A stretch of DNA of 64,000 nt from Helicoverpa zea (Eukaryota; Arthropoda; Insecta; Lepidoptera; Noctuidae), in assembly GCF_022581195.2 (NCBI RefSeq), contig NC_061465.1, positions 8,868,501 to 8,932,500 on the forward strand, in the 5' to 3' direction. Shown in pieces: positions 25,268-37,440 of the stretch. Made by a program: the position numbers and the translations under genes. Position 1 is the stretch's first letter, and each line of letters starts with the position of its first letter. Under the pieces are notes generated by a model that made no database searches, was not told the origin of the DNA, and was given only the letters and a program-made list of their open reading frames with translations.

Positions 25268-25467
25268 ATTTTATTTAGATTCATTCATCTGTCATTTTAT
25301 TTAGATAAGTGTTCAACAGACGTTTAAAAGTTTCTGTGGTATGACGGACAAAGTTTAGCACCTGTCACAATATATCGAAAATAAATAAATAAATTACAAA
25401 ATTCAATTGCACCTGTATTAAATTCATAAATTAGTTGTAATACAACAGATCGCTTTGTTATAACTAA
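25268..25467 (-). other. probable 3' UTR of DHX57 with two AATAAA signals
   Basis: Downstream of the TAA stop (25468) the minus strand carries two canonical AATAAA hexamers, at plus positions 25270-25275 and 25296-25301, about 170-200 nt past the stop. These are the first such hexamers after the stop, and the distance is typical for a short insect 3' UTR. The cleavage site itself is not identified. Confidence 0.4.
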
Positions 25468-28400
25468 TTAGTCCTTAGTAACAATTTGCACTATAGTCTT
25501 TATTATTCGGTTACCTTTCTCGTAGTGTAGTAAGTTCAAACTGGGGTCGTTGATTTTCTCTTCTAATAAGTTTATTAGTTCAACTCGTATCGTTTTTAGC
25601 ATTTCTGCAACCTGGAAATATTGAAATAATGCGTAAGTTTAGGATGATTAATAAATTTGATTCCACCAGTGGTTCTACCGGCGATAAAAAGTAGCTTATA
25701 GCCTTCATCAATAACCCGAAAGAATTTCTCAAATCTCACTAGTACTTAATTCCCGAAATCAACGCGTTCAAGCCAAAAAACTAATTTTTACTGTATGATG
25801 TTAATCCAGATTTGGTATAGATGTAGCTAGAAAAGTTATACCATAAATTTTTGATACTGAACTAGTGTTAGTATGGCGTAACGCATAAAGTAGTTTAAGA
25901 TAATTATTTGAACTCACCTCGTGTTTTTCCACTTGGAACATAATCCAACCATCTTCTAGAGATACTATGAATGTACCGCTGTGGAGTTCCACTGATAAAC
26001 TGCAACCTGAAATTTGAATAGCATCATTTTAACTAAGCCCATACTCTAGTTCAGTTACAGGTTGTTCACCCAAGCAAGGTAGTAGTTTAATTTTCTTAAC
26101 ACTATTTTTGTAACACTATTTCACACTTTCTAATTGTATAATATGCATATATAGGCATTATATAAAGGTATAACCCTTTGTATTACGTTTGAAACTCTGT
26201 TCTAAACACAACCCATTTCAAAACTCAAAACCATGTAAAAACCATCCTTTTTACACCAGCCACAAGGTATATTCGCCAAAAAAAAACTTACCAGAAAACA
26301 AAACAAGCGGCAACTGAGGGACCATAGAGCACTCCCTTATAAACACCCGGCTTGTCTTCACTTTCTCCTGATACACTAGATAGGGGCTCGTAAAGTACCC
26401 TACAGAAGAATTCACAGAAGACGGGTGTAAAGCTACGTAGCCATCCGTTTTAGTTTTGAACTTCAACTCGTCGGGTGTCGGTTGGCGGGGTATTGCGCCA
26501 CCGGCTTGCATGTGGAACGATTTTTCGGGGGTTAGTACCTGTAAAGGGAGTAAAAAGTTTTATTACAAAGAGATTTGACAAGACTTATATCAAATCCAAT
26601 CAATTTTTTTTTATGGTACTTACATGAAACAGTTGACAGAGTTCTTTGTGTCTAAAGCCAGATTATTTTTTAGCAGCAGGTAAAGATAACAAAAAAAAAC
26701 ATATTTACCTTGACGACATTTGGGTATAGAGCTGCACACAAAATAGCTGCCAGTAATTTGTCGTTATTGCCGTTTGTGTTTAACTGAAACAAAACACAAA
26801 ATTATATAGACATAAAAAACCCTGAAAGAGTCCCTTTCGAGATAATGGTTGACTTTGTACATACTCCAAAAAAATACAATAATCATCAACAACAGATTTT
26901 TCTTTGCTACAATAGGACCCAGTTGCACCATTTACCTATATCGATAATCAAACCATAACGAGCCGCATACTTGCCACCCATTGATGACATCGGCGATTTG
27001 ACAACTTCAAATAGTTCTGTTATCATTATAGTTATGGTGCAACTCACCGTAAGTCTCTTAAATTGAAATATGTTTATAAATTTACTTAATTCCCTTACCT
27101 CGTCCCCAGTAAGGCTAGCCACGGAATCCTTCCTCATCTTCTTCCTCAGTGCGGGCATGTCGGGCACAAACCCTATAGAAGCCAATAAGCCTAACAGCTG
27201 ATGTTTGATATCCGCCAACATGAGTAACGTCTTGTGGGAGAGGAAGTTCTCGTTCGCGAACACTAGCGCCGCGTGGGTACTGCTTTTCATTGCTTGTTGC
27301 CATTTCTGGAAGTTTTAAATAATTTTTTAAAAGAGGTTCTCAATCCGAGTGTTTTTATTTTTTAATGTGGAGAATTTAAAGAGGTTGTACGAGTGTTCTT
27401 TACAAATGTAGAAAAAAATTACAGATATCCGAATTGAGAACCGTCTCATTTTAAGGATATAAAGTATACACTCTAGGAATGAAAAATTATCTATCCTCCA
27501 TCTGCCTCAAATATTTTCTCTACTTACCCGATAAGCCCTTAAAGTTGTAAGCTGATCACTTTGAGAGCATGCAAATTCTCTCCTTTTCGCGTCTGCTTCT
27601 GTCTGAAAATGGCAGAAAAAAATATTGAAACAATATATATATAGTTAGATAGTAGATACCTCCTATCGAAAACATAAAATTGATTATTCTGACGTCTACT
27701 GGCAATACGTTGTTACAATAAGTTAGACTTACTTTTTTCCCAAACGGTGCAACAAAAGGACTTTTATGGCTCAAAAACGCTGCCATAGTCAATGCAGAGT
27801 CCACACAGCAGAATATTGCCCCGAACAGCATAAGTTTGCCTATTCTGACGTCTACGGGCAAGGCCGCGAGATGTTTGCCCAGCGCCGTCAGACTGTATGC
27901 CTTGTCTAGTGCCCCGACGTCTTGCAGGCGGGAGAGAGCACCATCTATGTTCTGTTTCGTCGGCGGTTCTACTGTTTTGCCTGGAAATTGAGAAAATGAA
28001 ATATTGAGTATGGTCTGTTCACTTAGGCGCTTGGCACAGGGAGCAACTTTAGTTGAGGCAACTGTGAACTTATTGAAGAGTTTCTATATGGATGCTGTGG
28101 TCGCAGTCTCCGTTAATGTTCCATGTGCAAAGCGACTTAGATTTTGTTTGCCCTGCAATTATTAGAAGGGATTGGGAGTATATTTCTTTATACAGGTAGA
28201 TATCATCGTCATCATCGTCATCAGCCTATCGCAGTCCACTGCTGGCATAGGCCTCTCCAAGTGCACGCCACTGAGATCGATTTTCGGCTTTTTTCGGGTA
28301 GATATACCTTTTTATAAATAGTACTGAACTCTTGCGGACCAAATTAACCACTAAGCGTTCACTTACCTAATACTTCATGTATGCTCATATCTTGAAACAG

Positions 28401-31400
28401 CGGCAATATCTTGATCTTCAACACCAGTTGTTCTAAAGGCACCCTATGTATCTCAGGGACCGGCTGTTCCAGTATATGATGGTTATATCTGTGTGAAGTG
28501 TACAGGTGTACACAGACCCCGGGCATCACTCGGCCGGCTCGACCCTTGCGTTGTTTCGCGTTGGCCCGGGATACCCAGACAAGGTCTAAAGATTCCATGT
28601 TGCGGTTTGAGTCGAATCTGGGGAATAAAAGATTTATTGTTCGAATAAGTTACTGTCTAAGACTAATAAATGACTTGGAGGAAAAAAGTTCTGATATGTA
28701 TCGTCGACTACAGAAGAAGTGTTATGTCTTATCTAAAGGAGAAACCAAATAAATCAATAAAAATACTTTTAACTAGTAAGAAGTAGTAAGCAAGGACTTT
28801 CGAAACTGCTTTTTTTTGTTTTAACCTTGCACAGGTTAAAAATGACTATTCCATAGTACATATTTGCCCAACATAAGTCTATTTATAGAGACTTAGAACA
28901 GTCGAGGGCTAATCAATATTTACTAATTTCAATGTTGATAATTATTTTCACAACCTTATTGAGCATACCTTAATAAAATATACAAAAAAACACCCACCTT
29001 TTCTCCTTCATCCTGCCACAGTCAACGACAAACACACAGTCGTCGATAGTGACAGAAGTCTCAGCTATGTTGGTGGACAGCACGATCTTACGGACGCCCG
29101 GTCGAGGCTTCCTGAATACTAGGGCTTGTTCCTCGCTTGAGAGTGTCGAGTGGAGGGGCACTAGGAGGTATTTTCCGGTCCTGGAAATTATTAAAAGGAT
29201 ATAAGAATGAAAGATCTATATAAATAAATAAATTGCATGAAAAAATTATATATGCGGTACAAACACGTAATACGGCCCTCTTTCACCTTAATGAAGTGAC
29301 CCTAAACGGTCATAAAATGTAACTTGTTACTGTCAAGTCTTTAGGATAGTAGAGGTCAACATATTTGCAAACCACAGGATTTAATTCAAGGGAGCAATTA
29401 TCAAAAATTACATCATTAGATAAATATTAACTTTTGCCGACCTGGGAATCGGTTAGGTCGAATTAATAGGTAAGGGCAATTAGATCAAAGGACTTGATCA
29501 TCAATTCATCAAAGGCTACCAAAGAATTTTTGAAATTGAAAAGCTTAAATGAAAAGAGATATAACCTTTAATAAGCACTGTACTTACTTAGGACTAAAAG
29601 TATGACTTTCCGCCAGTTGGTCATGCAAAGACATAATCTCTGCGATGCCGGGTAAGAACACCAATATAGCGCCCTCTCGCGGCCACTGGTGATCACCTTT
29701 CACTATGTATGTTAGCACGTGTTCTACGAGTTCTAAATTTATCTGTAAATAAAGTTATTAAAATATTAAAGCACAAAAAATTGAGATTGCATAGATATTA
29801 GACACTTAATTTAATTTTGTGTAATTTATATATGTATTAAAGTTTATTAAATCCAAACTAATATTATAAATGCGAAAGTAACTCTGTCTGTCTGTCTTTC
29901 TTTCTGTCTTTTCTTCACGCCTAAACTACTGAACCGATTTGTGTGAAATTTGGTACAGACATAGTTTGAAACTTGAGAAAGGACATAGGATAGTTTTTAT
30001 TACAAAAAATAAAAAATAAAATTTATTACGGACATACAGTGCCATCTATTGGTCAAATATCGAGCTGTTCCTATGCTCCGTAGATAGATGGCGTTAATCG
30101 CGCAATGGTGTCATTACACACAAATCTGCCGGAAGTCACTATTCCACGCGAACGAAGTCGCGGGCAAAAGCTAGTATTATGTATATGTATAATAATTCTA
30201 TGTACGTATATATTTTCGATTTTTCTTTTATATTTAGTGCACCTACCATGAAAGGACAATGCTATTCTTTGTATGGAAGTTGGGCTCAAGAGTTGCCCAC
30301 AGTAACTGCATAGTTTATTTTGTTCCATAGGCTTATAATAGGTCCCAGACCGAAATATTTCGAAATCTATCCCAGGAGTCCTGAGAAAAACTGGTTTGAC
30401 TCTTATTCAATATTACGAAAAATATGCTTACGAACTCTTAACTTTTCCACTTTTATTACCTTAATTGAAATGCATTATAATATTAATCGACAAATACGAG
30501 GTATTGAACGAGATTTTTTTTTACCGACTTCAAAAAATAGAGGAGTTTTTCAGTTCGTTTGTATTCTTTTTACGTTTGTGCGTGCATAACACCGTCGTTT
30601 ACCAACCGATTTAAACAATCATTTTATTGTTTGAAAGGATTTACTTTCCAAATGGTTCCTTTGTAATTCGGTTCAGGGTCTGGTGATAGAAACCTTAAAA
30701 CAATAGGGAACTCTCGGAAAAATTGTTAGCGAATATCGAATAAAAACTTGTCATTCGGGTATATGTCTCCGACACCACAAAACAGTGGAGGTTAAGACCA
30801 GACCTGACGATGGAGACGACAGCGAGACGAGGGAACTCCTCAACGGCATCTATTTACTACCTCGTGTTCGAGCTTATTTTATTCGTCTTGATAAGATTTG
30901 TCCATTGCCATTACGGATATAAGTTGCATGACGCTACACGAACTTAGAACTGATTGTGGTAGATAGAGACTGAAAAGCAAGAGAAACAACAGTTACCTTT
31001 AAACGTCTATTTCTGTTTTTTTTTTATCCTGTTAACAGTGAAACCACTAACTATCTGAATGTCATTTTAAGAAAAGAGGTTGTTAGGTTTGTGGCTACAA
31101 AATGGCTTGCTAACAATGGCTGGCTAACATTAGAACCGGTTTTTCTCGGGACCTCTGGGACCGATTTTCAAAATATTTGGATTTCGTGATAACAGTGAAG
31201 TAAAGAACCTATTCTAGCCATTCCCACTACTGGGCAAATGGCTTGGGCTTTATAAAGTGACTGTTCAAGTTTAACATTTGAACCGGTTTTTCTCGGGACC
31301 TCTAGGACCGATTTCCAAAATATTTGGATTTCGTGTCAACAGTGCAGTAAAGAACCTATTTCGACCACTTTCACTGCTGGGCAAATGGCTCAGGCTTTGT

Positions 31401-34400
31401 TAAGTGACTATCTATGGAGAATATTTGAATCGGTTTTTCTCGGGACCTCTGGGACCGATTTCCAAAATATTTGGATTTCGTATTAACAGTGAAGTAAAGA
31501 ACCTATTCTAACCATTCCCACTATTGGGCAAATGGCTTGGGCCTTAGAAAGTGACTGTTCAAGTTTAACATTAGAACCGGTTTTTCTCGGGACCTCTGGG
31601 ACCGATTTCCAAAATATTTGGACTTCGTGTAAACAGTGAAGTAAAAAACCTATTCTAACCATTCCCACTTCTGGGCAAATGGCTTGGCCTTCATAAAGTG
31701 ACTATCTATGGAGAACATTTGAACCGGTTTTTTTCGGGACCTCTGGGACCGATTTCAAAAATATTTGGATTTCGTGTTCAGAGTGCACTATGGAACCAGC
31801 TGGAACTACTCCCACTGCTGGGCAAACTTAGAGCCCAGACCCTGGCATTGTCCTTTCTCCTCCACCTAAAGGTTGACTGGTAGAGAACGCCTAAGGCGTT
31901 AAGTCCGCCTTTGTACATTGTTTTTGTGTAAAATGTGTGCAAAAAGTGTAATAAATAAAAAAATAAATAAATAAATAATTTTTTTTGGGGTAGATAAATA
32001 TCGACATAAACAGTCATAGGGAGGTCCAGTGACTACCATTTTGTTGGAATTTCGTTTGGGCATTCAGGTAACAAAGGCCGAGATTACTTACTTTTGAGAA
32101 CAAAGGATTCAATTTCAATTTTGTTCTATTATAAGTTTGTACACAATTATTTTTTAGAACAACAAAAAGTGACCGAGAAACGTAGCAATACATACAACAA
32201 TCGATTAGATTAACTTAATAAAAATGTATTCATTCAACCTCAAATGACCCACTACTGAGAAAAAAGCCGATAGCCAATTAACATATAGTCAGTTTATATT
32301 ATACAATACCTTCTCAGTATCCATAAGGTACATGTTCTTGCAAGTGACCTTGCTACACTTGGGGTACCGCGCGACCATTTGTCCGATGTTAAGGTTGTCG
32401 TCGCGTATCGACACTTTAGGAGGCTCGTTGGCGTCGGCTCTGACGTCACATGTCTCTAGTTCCGTTTCCAAGTCTTGTTTGCGGTCACCTGGAAGATTTA
32501 AAAGATAACAATAAGTTAAAAGCTACTGCATTACAAAAAAAATATCATAAAAAAGTGTATTTGTTTTATTAAATAGTTTTTTCCAACACGATTAGGAGAG
32601 TACAGAGAATCGGTAGACGGATTGTCTGAAAATCGATGTGGTTAAAATAATGTTTCTTGTGAGATAACGGCAGATAGAAGAGTATCGAAACTGAAGACAT
32701 GCTGCGCCAATCTATACTAATATTATAAAGCTGAAGAGTTTGTTTGTTTGTTTATTTGAACGCGCTAATCTTAGGAACTACTGGTCCGATTTGAAAATTT
32801 CTTTCAGTGTTAGATAGCCCATTTATCGAGGAAGGCTATAGGCTACTTTTTATCCCGGTACGGAAAGTAGTTCCCACGGGATGCGGGTGAAACCGCTGGC
32901 AGAAGCTAGTCCTAAATAAAATTGGGAAACGGGCAAGAGGATGATGAGTTTTCTACATAATTAGGTAGGATCATGAGAAGTATTTAAGAACAAAAGTACT
33001 TAAATGTTTATAGGATTAATTTGTACCTTTCTTCAGTTTCCTGGCGTATGGACCATTCTCTTCTAAAACATAATTGGTCATCTCCATTATATCTTCTAGA
33101 AACAGTTGTTCCACTGGGAATGTTCTACCTAAAAATAAAAAAATATAATATTGACGACATGTATCAAATACTAGTGAAGAATTTCGAGACAGCTATCGTC
33201 AACGTCCATACCACGTTGAAAACACCGGTTCTCGTCCGATCACCGAAGTTAAGCAACATCGGGCGCGGTCAGTACTTGGATGGGTGACCGCCTGGGAACA
33301 CCGCGTGACGTTGACTTTTTGCTTTTTTACAATTTTTCTATTTTAATTTTATTTTTGTAAATAGTAAGTGTACATAATATGCATGTTTTATAATGATGTA
33401 TGATAGTTTCTTATATAAAAAAATTTCATTCTTAAAACATTTTTTTTTTTGTGAATAAGACTTACCTGGTATTTCTAAAACAGGAACTTTGTCAAAGTAA
33501 TCCGAGAAGAGATCGGCATTCAACGTAGCACTCATTAGTATGACCGTCAAATCCTTCCTGACTTTGATAAGGTCCCTCAATATGAGCAGCAAGAAGTCAC
33601 TTTCTTCAGACCTTTCGTGAACTTCATCTACCAATATATGTGTGACGGACTTTAATTGCGGGTCGTATTCTAGCCTTCGTAGTAAAATACCAGTGGTACA
33701 AAATGTAAGACGGGTTTTGGACGAAACTTTGCTTTCAAGTCTTATCTGAAAACATAACGGAAAATAAATTAGGAAACTACTTAAATACACCATCATGCAA
33801 ACATTTGACTTAATACATACAGTATTTATCTCATTACATGATTTAGAACTATCCTGTGGATGACCCTGGCCCCTAGCCTACCTATATGTTTTGAAGCAGT
33901 CTTGCTGTATCTTACCAAGGGGTATTTTGTTACCCGGGTAATTGGGTTAAGGAGGTCAGATAGGCAGTCACTCTTTGTAAAACACTTGTATTCAGCTGCA
34001 TCCGGTTTGACTGGAAGCCAACCCCTTCAAAGTTGGGAAAAGGCTCGGGAGATGTCTCGAAGATGAGTACAACGTAAAGCATTATATAGACATACCTGAT
34101 ACCCAACAACTTGGCCAGTCTTCTCCACCCTTTCTTCAGCAACCCTGTCAGCGACGCCAATAGCAGATATCCTTCTAGGCTGAGTGCATATGATCTCAAC
34201 GTGGTCGCCGCCATCTTTGTCGAAGTTTTCCAACCAATTGTCTAGTATGTATTGTGGCACTTGTGTACTCTTGCCGCAACCTGTTTCACCGCTTATAACG
34301 ACTACCTGAAAGTCATAATTAATTTTTAAAAACAAGCAAATATCAATCCTTCCTAATGTTCTAAACACGAGTGGGTATGCATGGATAGATGTCTCATGCT

Positions 34401-37266
34401 AAAAATATTGCATGGATTTTGATGTAAGTTGGCAGTAATATTGCTTAACAACTTTTTAACCATGTGCAGGAAGTGTCAAGCGGGTGAAATTGCAGGCTAG
34501 TCATATATATTTCTTTAAAACCTATCTGACACATGAAACAGATTAGACCTCCAGACTATTAAGGAAAATAATAACATTTATTTACAATGGCTTACAGCTC
34601 AGATTACAAGATTATGTTAATTGCTCATTATAATAAAGTACATATTTGCTTAACACTTACAACTGTCATTTAGGTAGTTAATCTGTTAATAATGGACAGG
34701 TGTTGTTTTACCAATTACAATTGTAATAAGATTACTATTACTAGGCTTCCGATAATTATGCAGGCACTTAAGATAAGTAGAATAAAGTATAGGCTAGGAT
34801 GTAAGTATCAACTTTCCACTTCCTTCTACATTATCTTCAACATTAAATTTATTTTAATAGTTTTACTGTAATCAACCTTTGCCAAGGCAAAATGAAATTC
34901 AAGTCAATAGTAGTCAGTCAGTCATATTCAACTTTTACTGACTACTACTGACTTTAATTTAATGACCAAGAACTTTTATGTAATAAATAATTTTTACATA
35001 TTAAATATTTACAAGAAATAAACTCACAAAAATGAGTCTATGATTTAAAATTAAATTAAATACAAACCTGTGATTTCTTTATGGTATTCAATATTTCATT
35101 CTTCTTTTTCCAAGCAGGCAGTTTTCTTCTGCCCGACATCATTCTATTGTATCTATCATTATCTCTTTTCTCTAACCACCGTTTAGCGATCTCCTTATCA
35201 TCCTTGAACAACTCTTCATAATTAATATTGGACCTATTGTCCTTATTTTCACCTTTTTTGTAATGTGACGGTAAGTTATTTTTACTTATACTAGAATCTT
35301 CTATCAATTGAGGGAATAAGGCATCCGATGGAGCAGGGAACGTTCTTGTATCAAATTGTATAAAATTCAATATCTCATCTTCATTGTTTAAAAGTTCAAC
35401 TAGTGAGTATATACTGGGTATACCATCTTGGGCTAGGTTTTTTGCTTCATCTAAAAGCCTTAGAGTAACTTTTAGACATGTAAGCTCTGGTATAACACTA
35501 GTCTTATTTTCCGTTTTGAAAAATATTAAAGGAGGTTGGTATGGGTAGACAGTATCTTCCGGAAACCTTACTTCTAACTCATAAGTAATTTTTGTATTCT
35601 CTTTAGTGTCTAAGTGGTCTGGAGTTTTTTCTTCTTTTGATTCGTGTAAGAACTTGCATTTAGCTCCAAACCTACAGGGTCCTTTTAGATACAGTTTACA
35701 TACTTCTTTCTGTTTTGCTTTAGTATTGTGGTTGTAATTTATGTTAACTTTTTTCTTAGGAACATCAACTTTTTCATACATTTTTGTAAGGTAATCTAGA
35801 TTCAATTTTACTATCCATACGTTATGATCTTTAGTTTGAAAGGTGTTATCATAAATTGATTCGAGAACAGCCTTTTCATCATTCCTCATTTCTAGCAATT
35901 CACCTACAGTGGGTACACTCTCTGGTTTGTCTTGAAAGTCTACTTTGAAATATTTGAGGAAGAGTATTTCGAGTGCTTTTTCTATATTCTCAGCAGCAAC
36001 TTCTAAAGCTTCTGCACAGTGGGCTTTGTGGAAATTGTATCTGAAAATGATATAAAAAAACTTACCAGTATTTTTTTTTAATAATTAAAAGAGGTGATTT
36101 TAACGTAATATAAAATAACCTATAGCCTTCAATAAATAGATATCTAATAATTAAACATTTTTTTAAATATAGTGCAATAGTTTTTAAGATTAGTTCTCTC
36201 TTTTCAGCTAAGAAACGAACTCTTCAGTTTTATTATATTAGAAGGTATACATACCTTTCCAACTTAGCTAGTGCAAATGCCCTCAGCCTGGCTTCTGAAG
36301 TCTCTATTTCAGGCTTAACTGTCAGTGAGTAGTCACACCCACCTTGTACTATAAGGTTACCTCGCTCCATCCAGTATCTATTGCCTAAGTTTGAGCCTTT
36401 GTCCTGAAAAAATAAATAAAAATAATAAATTGGAAAATAAATATGATTGCTAGGACTTATAGCAAAACTATTTGAAAATACTTATTCAAGAGTGCACGTC
36501 TAGTCTACTAGAGAGTATGTAATTTCATTTGTATTTGTATGCTTTAATTCAATTACAAAAAATAATCTATAATATAAAAATGAATCGCAAAATGTGTTGG
36601 TAAGCGCATAACTCAACAACGCCTGGACCAATTTGGCTAATTCTTTTTTTGTTGTGTTTGTTATTGTCAGGAGAAGGTTCTTATGAAAAAAAAATAGGGT
36701 AAAGTAGAGAAGTCAGTTGACGGGAGCGAAGCCGCGGGCAAAAGCTAGTACAATATAAAATATCTAAACAACAAAAATTTTTCCAATCAGAACCACCATT
36801 TGTAACAAGGGAAATAACTGAATATTGCACAACTTTATGACAATACATAGTTTTATAAAAAAAAAAAAAACAGAACCATTAGCGTACCTAAATTTTAAGA
36901 TTTTTAGATCCAAATTACAGAAAATAAATTTATTTCAATACACATTATTAAATTAAAAGCTTACTTTATAAAGACTGGCGCTCCCAAGTTTAAAGTCAGG
37001 GCCATGAATGAACCGCAATGTGTCCAACACAAGTTTCTGAGAATCAGAGTTCAGACGGACAGTTTGCATCTCAACCCGAAGGTGTGGATGAGGATCTTCT
37101 TCCTGAGGTTCCACTTTAGCCTTCCTGAAACAAAAACCACACCATTTAAAAGAAAAATCACGACAAACCTTGCAAAATATAACTACTATCTTATTTACCG
37201 TATTCGAGGGTCTGCCGGCTCCCGAAGGAAGAAATCTTGAGCCAATTGCCTGCTTTCATGATCCAT
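25468..37266 (-). CDS. DHX57: DHX57-type ATP-dependent RNA helicase, 18 exons, complete
   Basis: This is a complete DEAH/DExH RNA helicase gene. Coding exons in transcript order: 37266-37199, 37124-36965, 36403-36255, 36040-35068, 34305-34096, 33745-33466, 33128-33027, 32488-32310, 29742-29588, 29180-28998, 28617-28367, 27980-27733, 27602-27528, 27305-27099, 26783-26709, 26538-26292, 26006-25918, 25611-25468. All introns are GT-AG and the phases join to 1264 codons plus TAA. Visible parts: a UBA-like helical stretch near residues 110-140; an RWD domain starting near 174 (MRNDEKAVLESIYDN) that is interrupted by a CCCH finger (C240, C248, C254, H258; CX7CX5CX3H); Walker A GETGCGKST at 456-464; DEVH at 560-563; SAT at 592-594; TNIAETSVTI at 795-804; QRKGRAGR at 842-849; then HA2 and an OB-fold-like C-terminus. 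Every catalytic motif is intact. The domain order is that of DHX57 and the length fits the family. The ATG at 37266 is the only start in the first exon. RNA unwinding is inferred from the family; the cellular role is not shown here. Confidence 0.95.
25655..25740 (-). mobile_element. Helitron-like fragment in DHX57 intron 17
   Basis: The phrase CCACCAGTGGTTCTACCGGC followed by GATAAAAAGTAGCTTATAGCC is the reverse-complement core of the same family as the complete copy at 32717-32909 (GGCTATAGGCTACTTTTTATC). Ends are lost. Confidence 0.55.
28202..28292. mobile_element. lepidopteran LINE-tail/SINE-like fragment in DHX57 intron 11
   Basis: A run of CATCGTCATCATCGTCATCA is followed by GCCTATCGCAGTCCACTGCTGGCATAGGCCTCTCCAAG. 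This (CATCAT)n plus CCACTGCTGGACATAGGCCT layout is the reverse complement of the 3' end of lepidopteran RTE-type LINEs. No coding part remains. Confidence 0.6.
29858..30174 (+). mobile_element. Helitron-like (Lep1-type) copy in DHX57 intron 8
   Basis: The copy starts CTAATATTATAAATGCGAAA, contains a CTGT/TTTC microsatellite, and ends GCGGGCAAAAGCTAG followed by T. Lepidopteran non-autonomous Helitrons have exactly this kind of CTAATATTATAAA start and CTAG end and leave no target duplication. It has no Rep/helicase coding region. Confidence 0.7.
30525..30950. repeat. interspersed repeat starting ACCGACTTCAAAAAA
   Basis: TTTTTTTTACCGACTTCAAA followed by GAGGAGTTTTTCAGTTCG is a recurrent moth repeat 5' or 3' end. 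The downstream part (GACGATGGAGACGACAGCGA) appears to belong to the same old insertion. The right border is not defined. Confidence 0.5.
31133..31830. repeat. five-unit tandem array, exact 147-bp period
   Basis: Units begin with GAACCGGTTTTTCTCGGGAC or a close variant at 31133, 31280, 31427, 31574 and 31721, every spacing being 147 bp. Each unit contains GGGACCGATTTCCAAAATAT, TTGGATTTCGTG, AGTGAAGTAAAGAACCTATT and CTGGGCAAATGGCTTGG. Units 2 and 3 differ from 1 and 4 in shared substitutions, which suggests higher-order copying. The last unit leads into a LINE-like 3' tail. The array lies in DHX57 intron 8. Confidence 0.93.
31831..31980 (+). mobile_element. non-LTR element 3' tail with (AAAT)n
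   Basis: AAAGGTTGACTGGTAGAGAA, CGCCTAAGGCGTTAAGTCCG and CCTTTGTACATTG, ending in AATAAATAAAAAAATAAATA, form a typical 3' untranslated tail of lepidopteran non-LTR elements. It is continuous with the end of the 147-bp array, so the array may be part of this element's 3' region. Confidence 0.6.
32717..32909 (+). mobile_element. short Helitron-like copy with intact ends, DHX57 intron 7
   Basis: A 193-bp copy from CTAATATTATAAAGCTGAAG through a (GTTT)n stretch to GGCAGAAGCTAG, followed by T. Both ends match the Lep1-type Helitron pattern. It is inserted after A and before T, as Helitrons do. Confidence 0.8.
33198..33315 (+). rRNA. 5S ribosomal RNA gene copy inside a DHX57 intron
   Basis: The 118-nt stretch follows the insect 5S rRNA from end to end: CAACGTCCATACCACGTTGA at the 5' side, CCGATCACCGAAGTTAAGCA in the middle, and TGGATGGGTGACCGCCTGGG with GAACACCGCG near the 3' end. 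The internal promoter elements of 5S genes (box A around AGTTAAGCA and box C around GGATGGGTGACC) look intact. The first and last nine bases, GTCAACGTC and GACGTTGAC, pair perfectly as helix I. A run of five T directly follows at 33316-33320, as expected for RNA polymerase III termination. The copy lies in DHX57 intron 6 (33129-33465), antisense to the host gene. Known insect 5S genes are usually clustered; this one looks solitary. It could be a transcribed orphan gene or a recent pseudogene. No SINE body follows it. Confidence 0.88.
33853..34066 (-). repeat. SINE-like lepidopteran repeat in DHX57 intron 5
   Basis: TACCAAGGGGTATTTTGTTA, ACCCGGGTAATTGGGTTAAG and CAGCTGCATCCGGTTTGACT match, in reverse, the repeat at 52150-52345. 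Other partial copies are at 52870, 55328 and 59845. The family is short, non-coding and very common in moths. Confidence 0.65.
36567..36748 (+). mobile_element. Helitron-like copy in DHX57 intron 2
   Basis: CTATAATATAAAAATGAATC at the start and GCGGGCAAAAGCTAG at the end define a 182-bp copy with the same ends as the other Lep1-like insertions. It is followed by T. Confidence 0.7.
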
Positions 37267-37440
37267 GATGTTGGTGGTGTTTGTAAACGAAATATGTAAT
37301 TAAAAAATCGTGAAAACTTTGACAAAAACGTACAATTTACAAGACGTGTGCAAGCAAATCGCGACTGCTTATGTCAAAGTTGCGTTTAGTTTACTGTAAC
37401 TTCACATGCGTGTAAACGTCAAACCAAAGAACATATTTTT
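37267..37440 (-). promoter_or_regulatory. probable 5' UTR and promoter region of DHX57
   Basis: This stretch lies immediately upstream of the DHX57 start codon on the minus strand. It is less AT-rich than the flanking DNA and contains AACACCACCAACATC directly before the ATG, a context acceptable for insect initiation. No TATA box or clear initiator could be fixed, so the transcription start is unknown. The assignment rests on position only. Confidence 0.35.

Noticed and set aside
31133..31830. CRISPR-like regular spacing
   Set aside because: The whole 147-bp unit repeats; there are no unique spacers, and the genome is animal.
36840..36880. Poly-A run suggesting a retroposed gene
   Set aside because: Lies in a DHX57 intron with no coding sequence before it; simple low-complexity tract.
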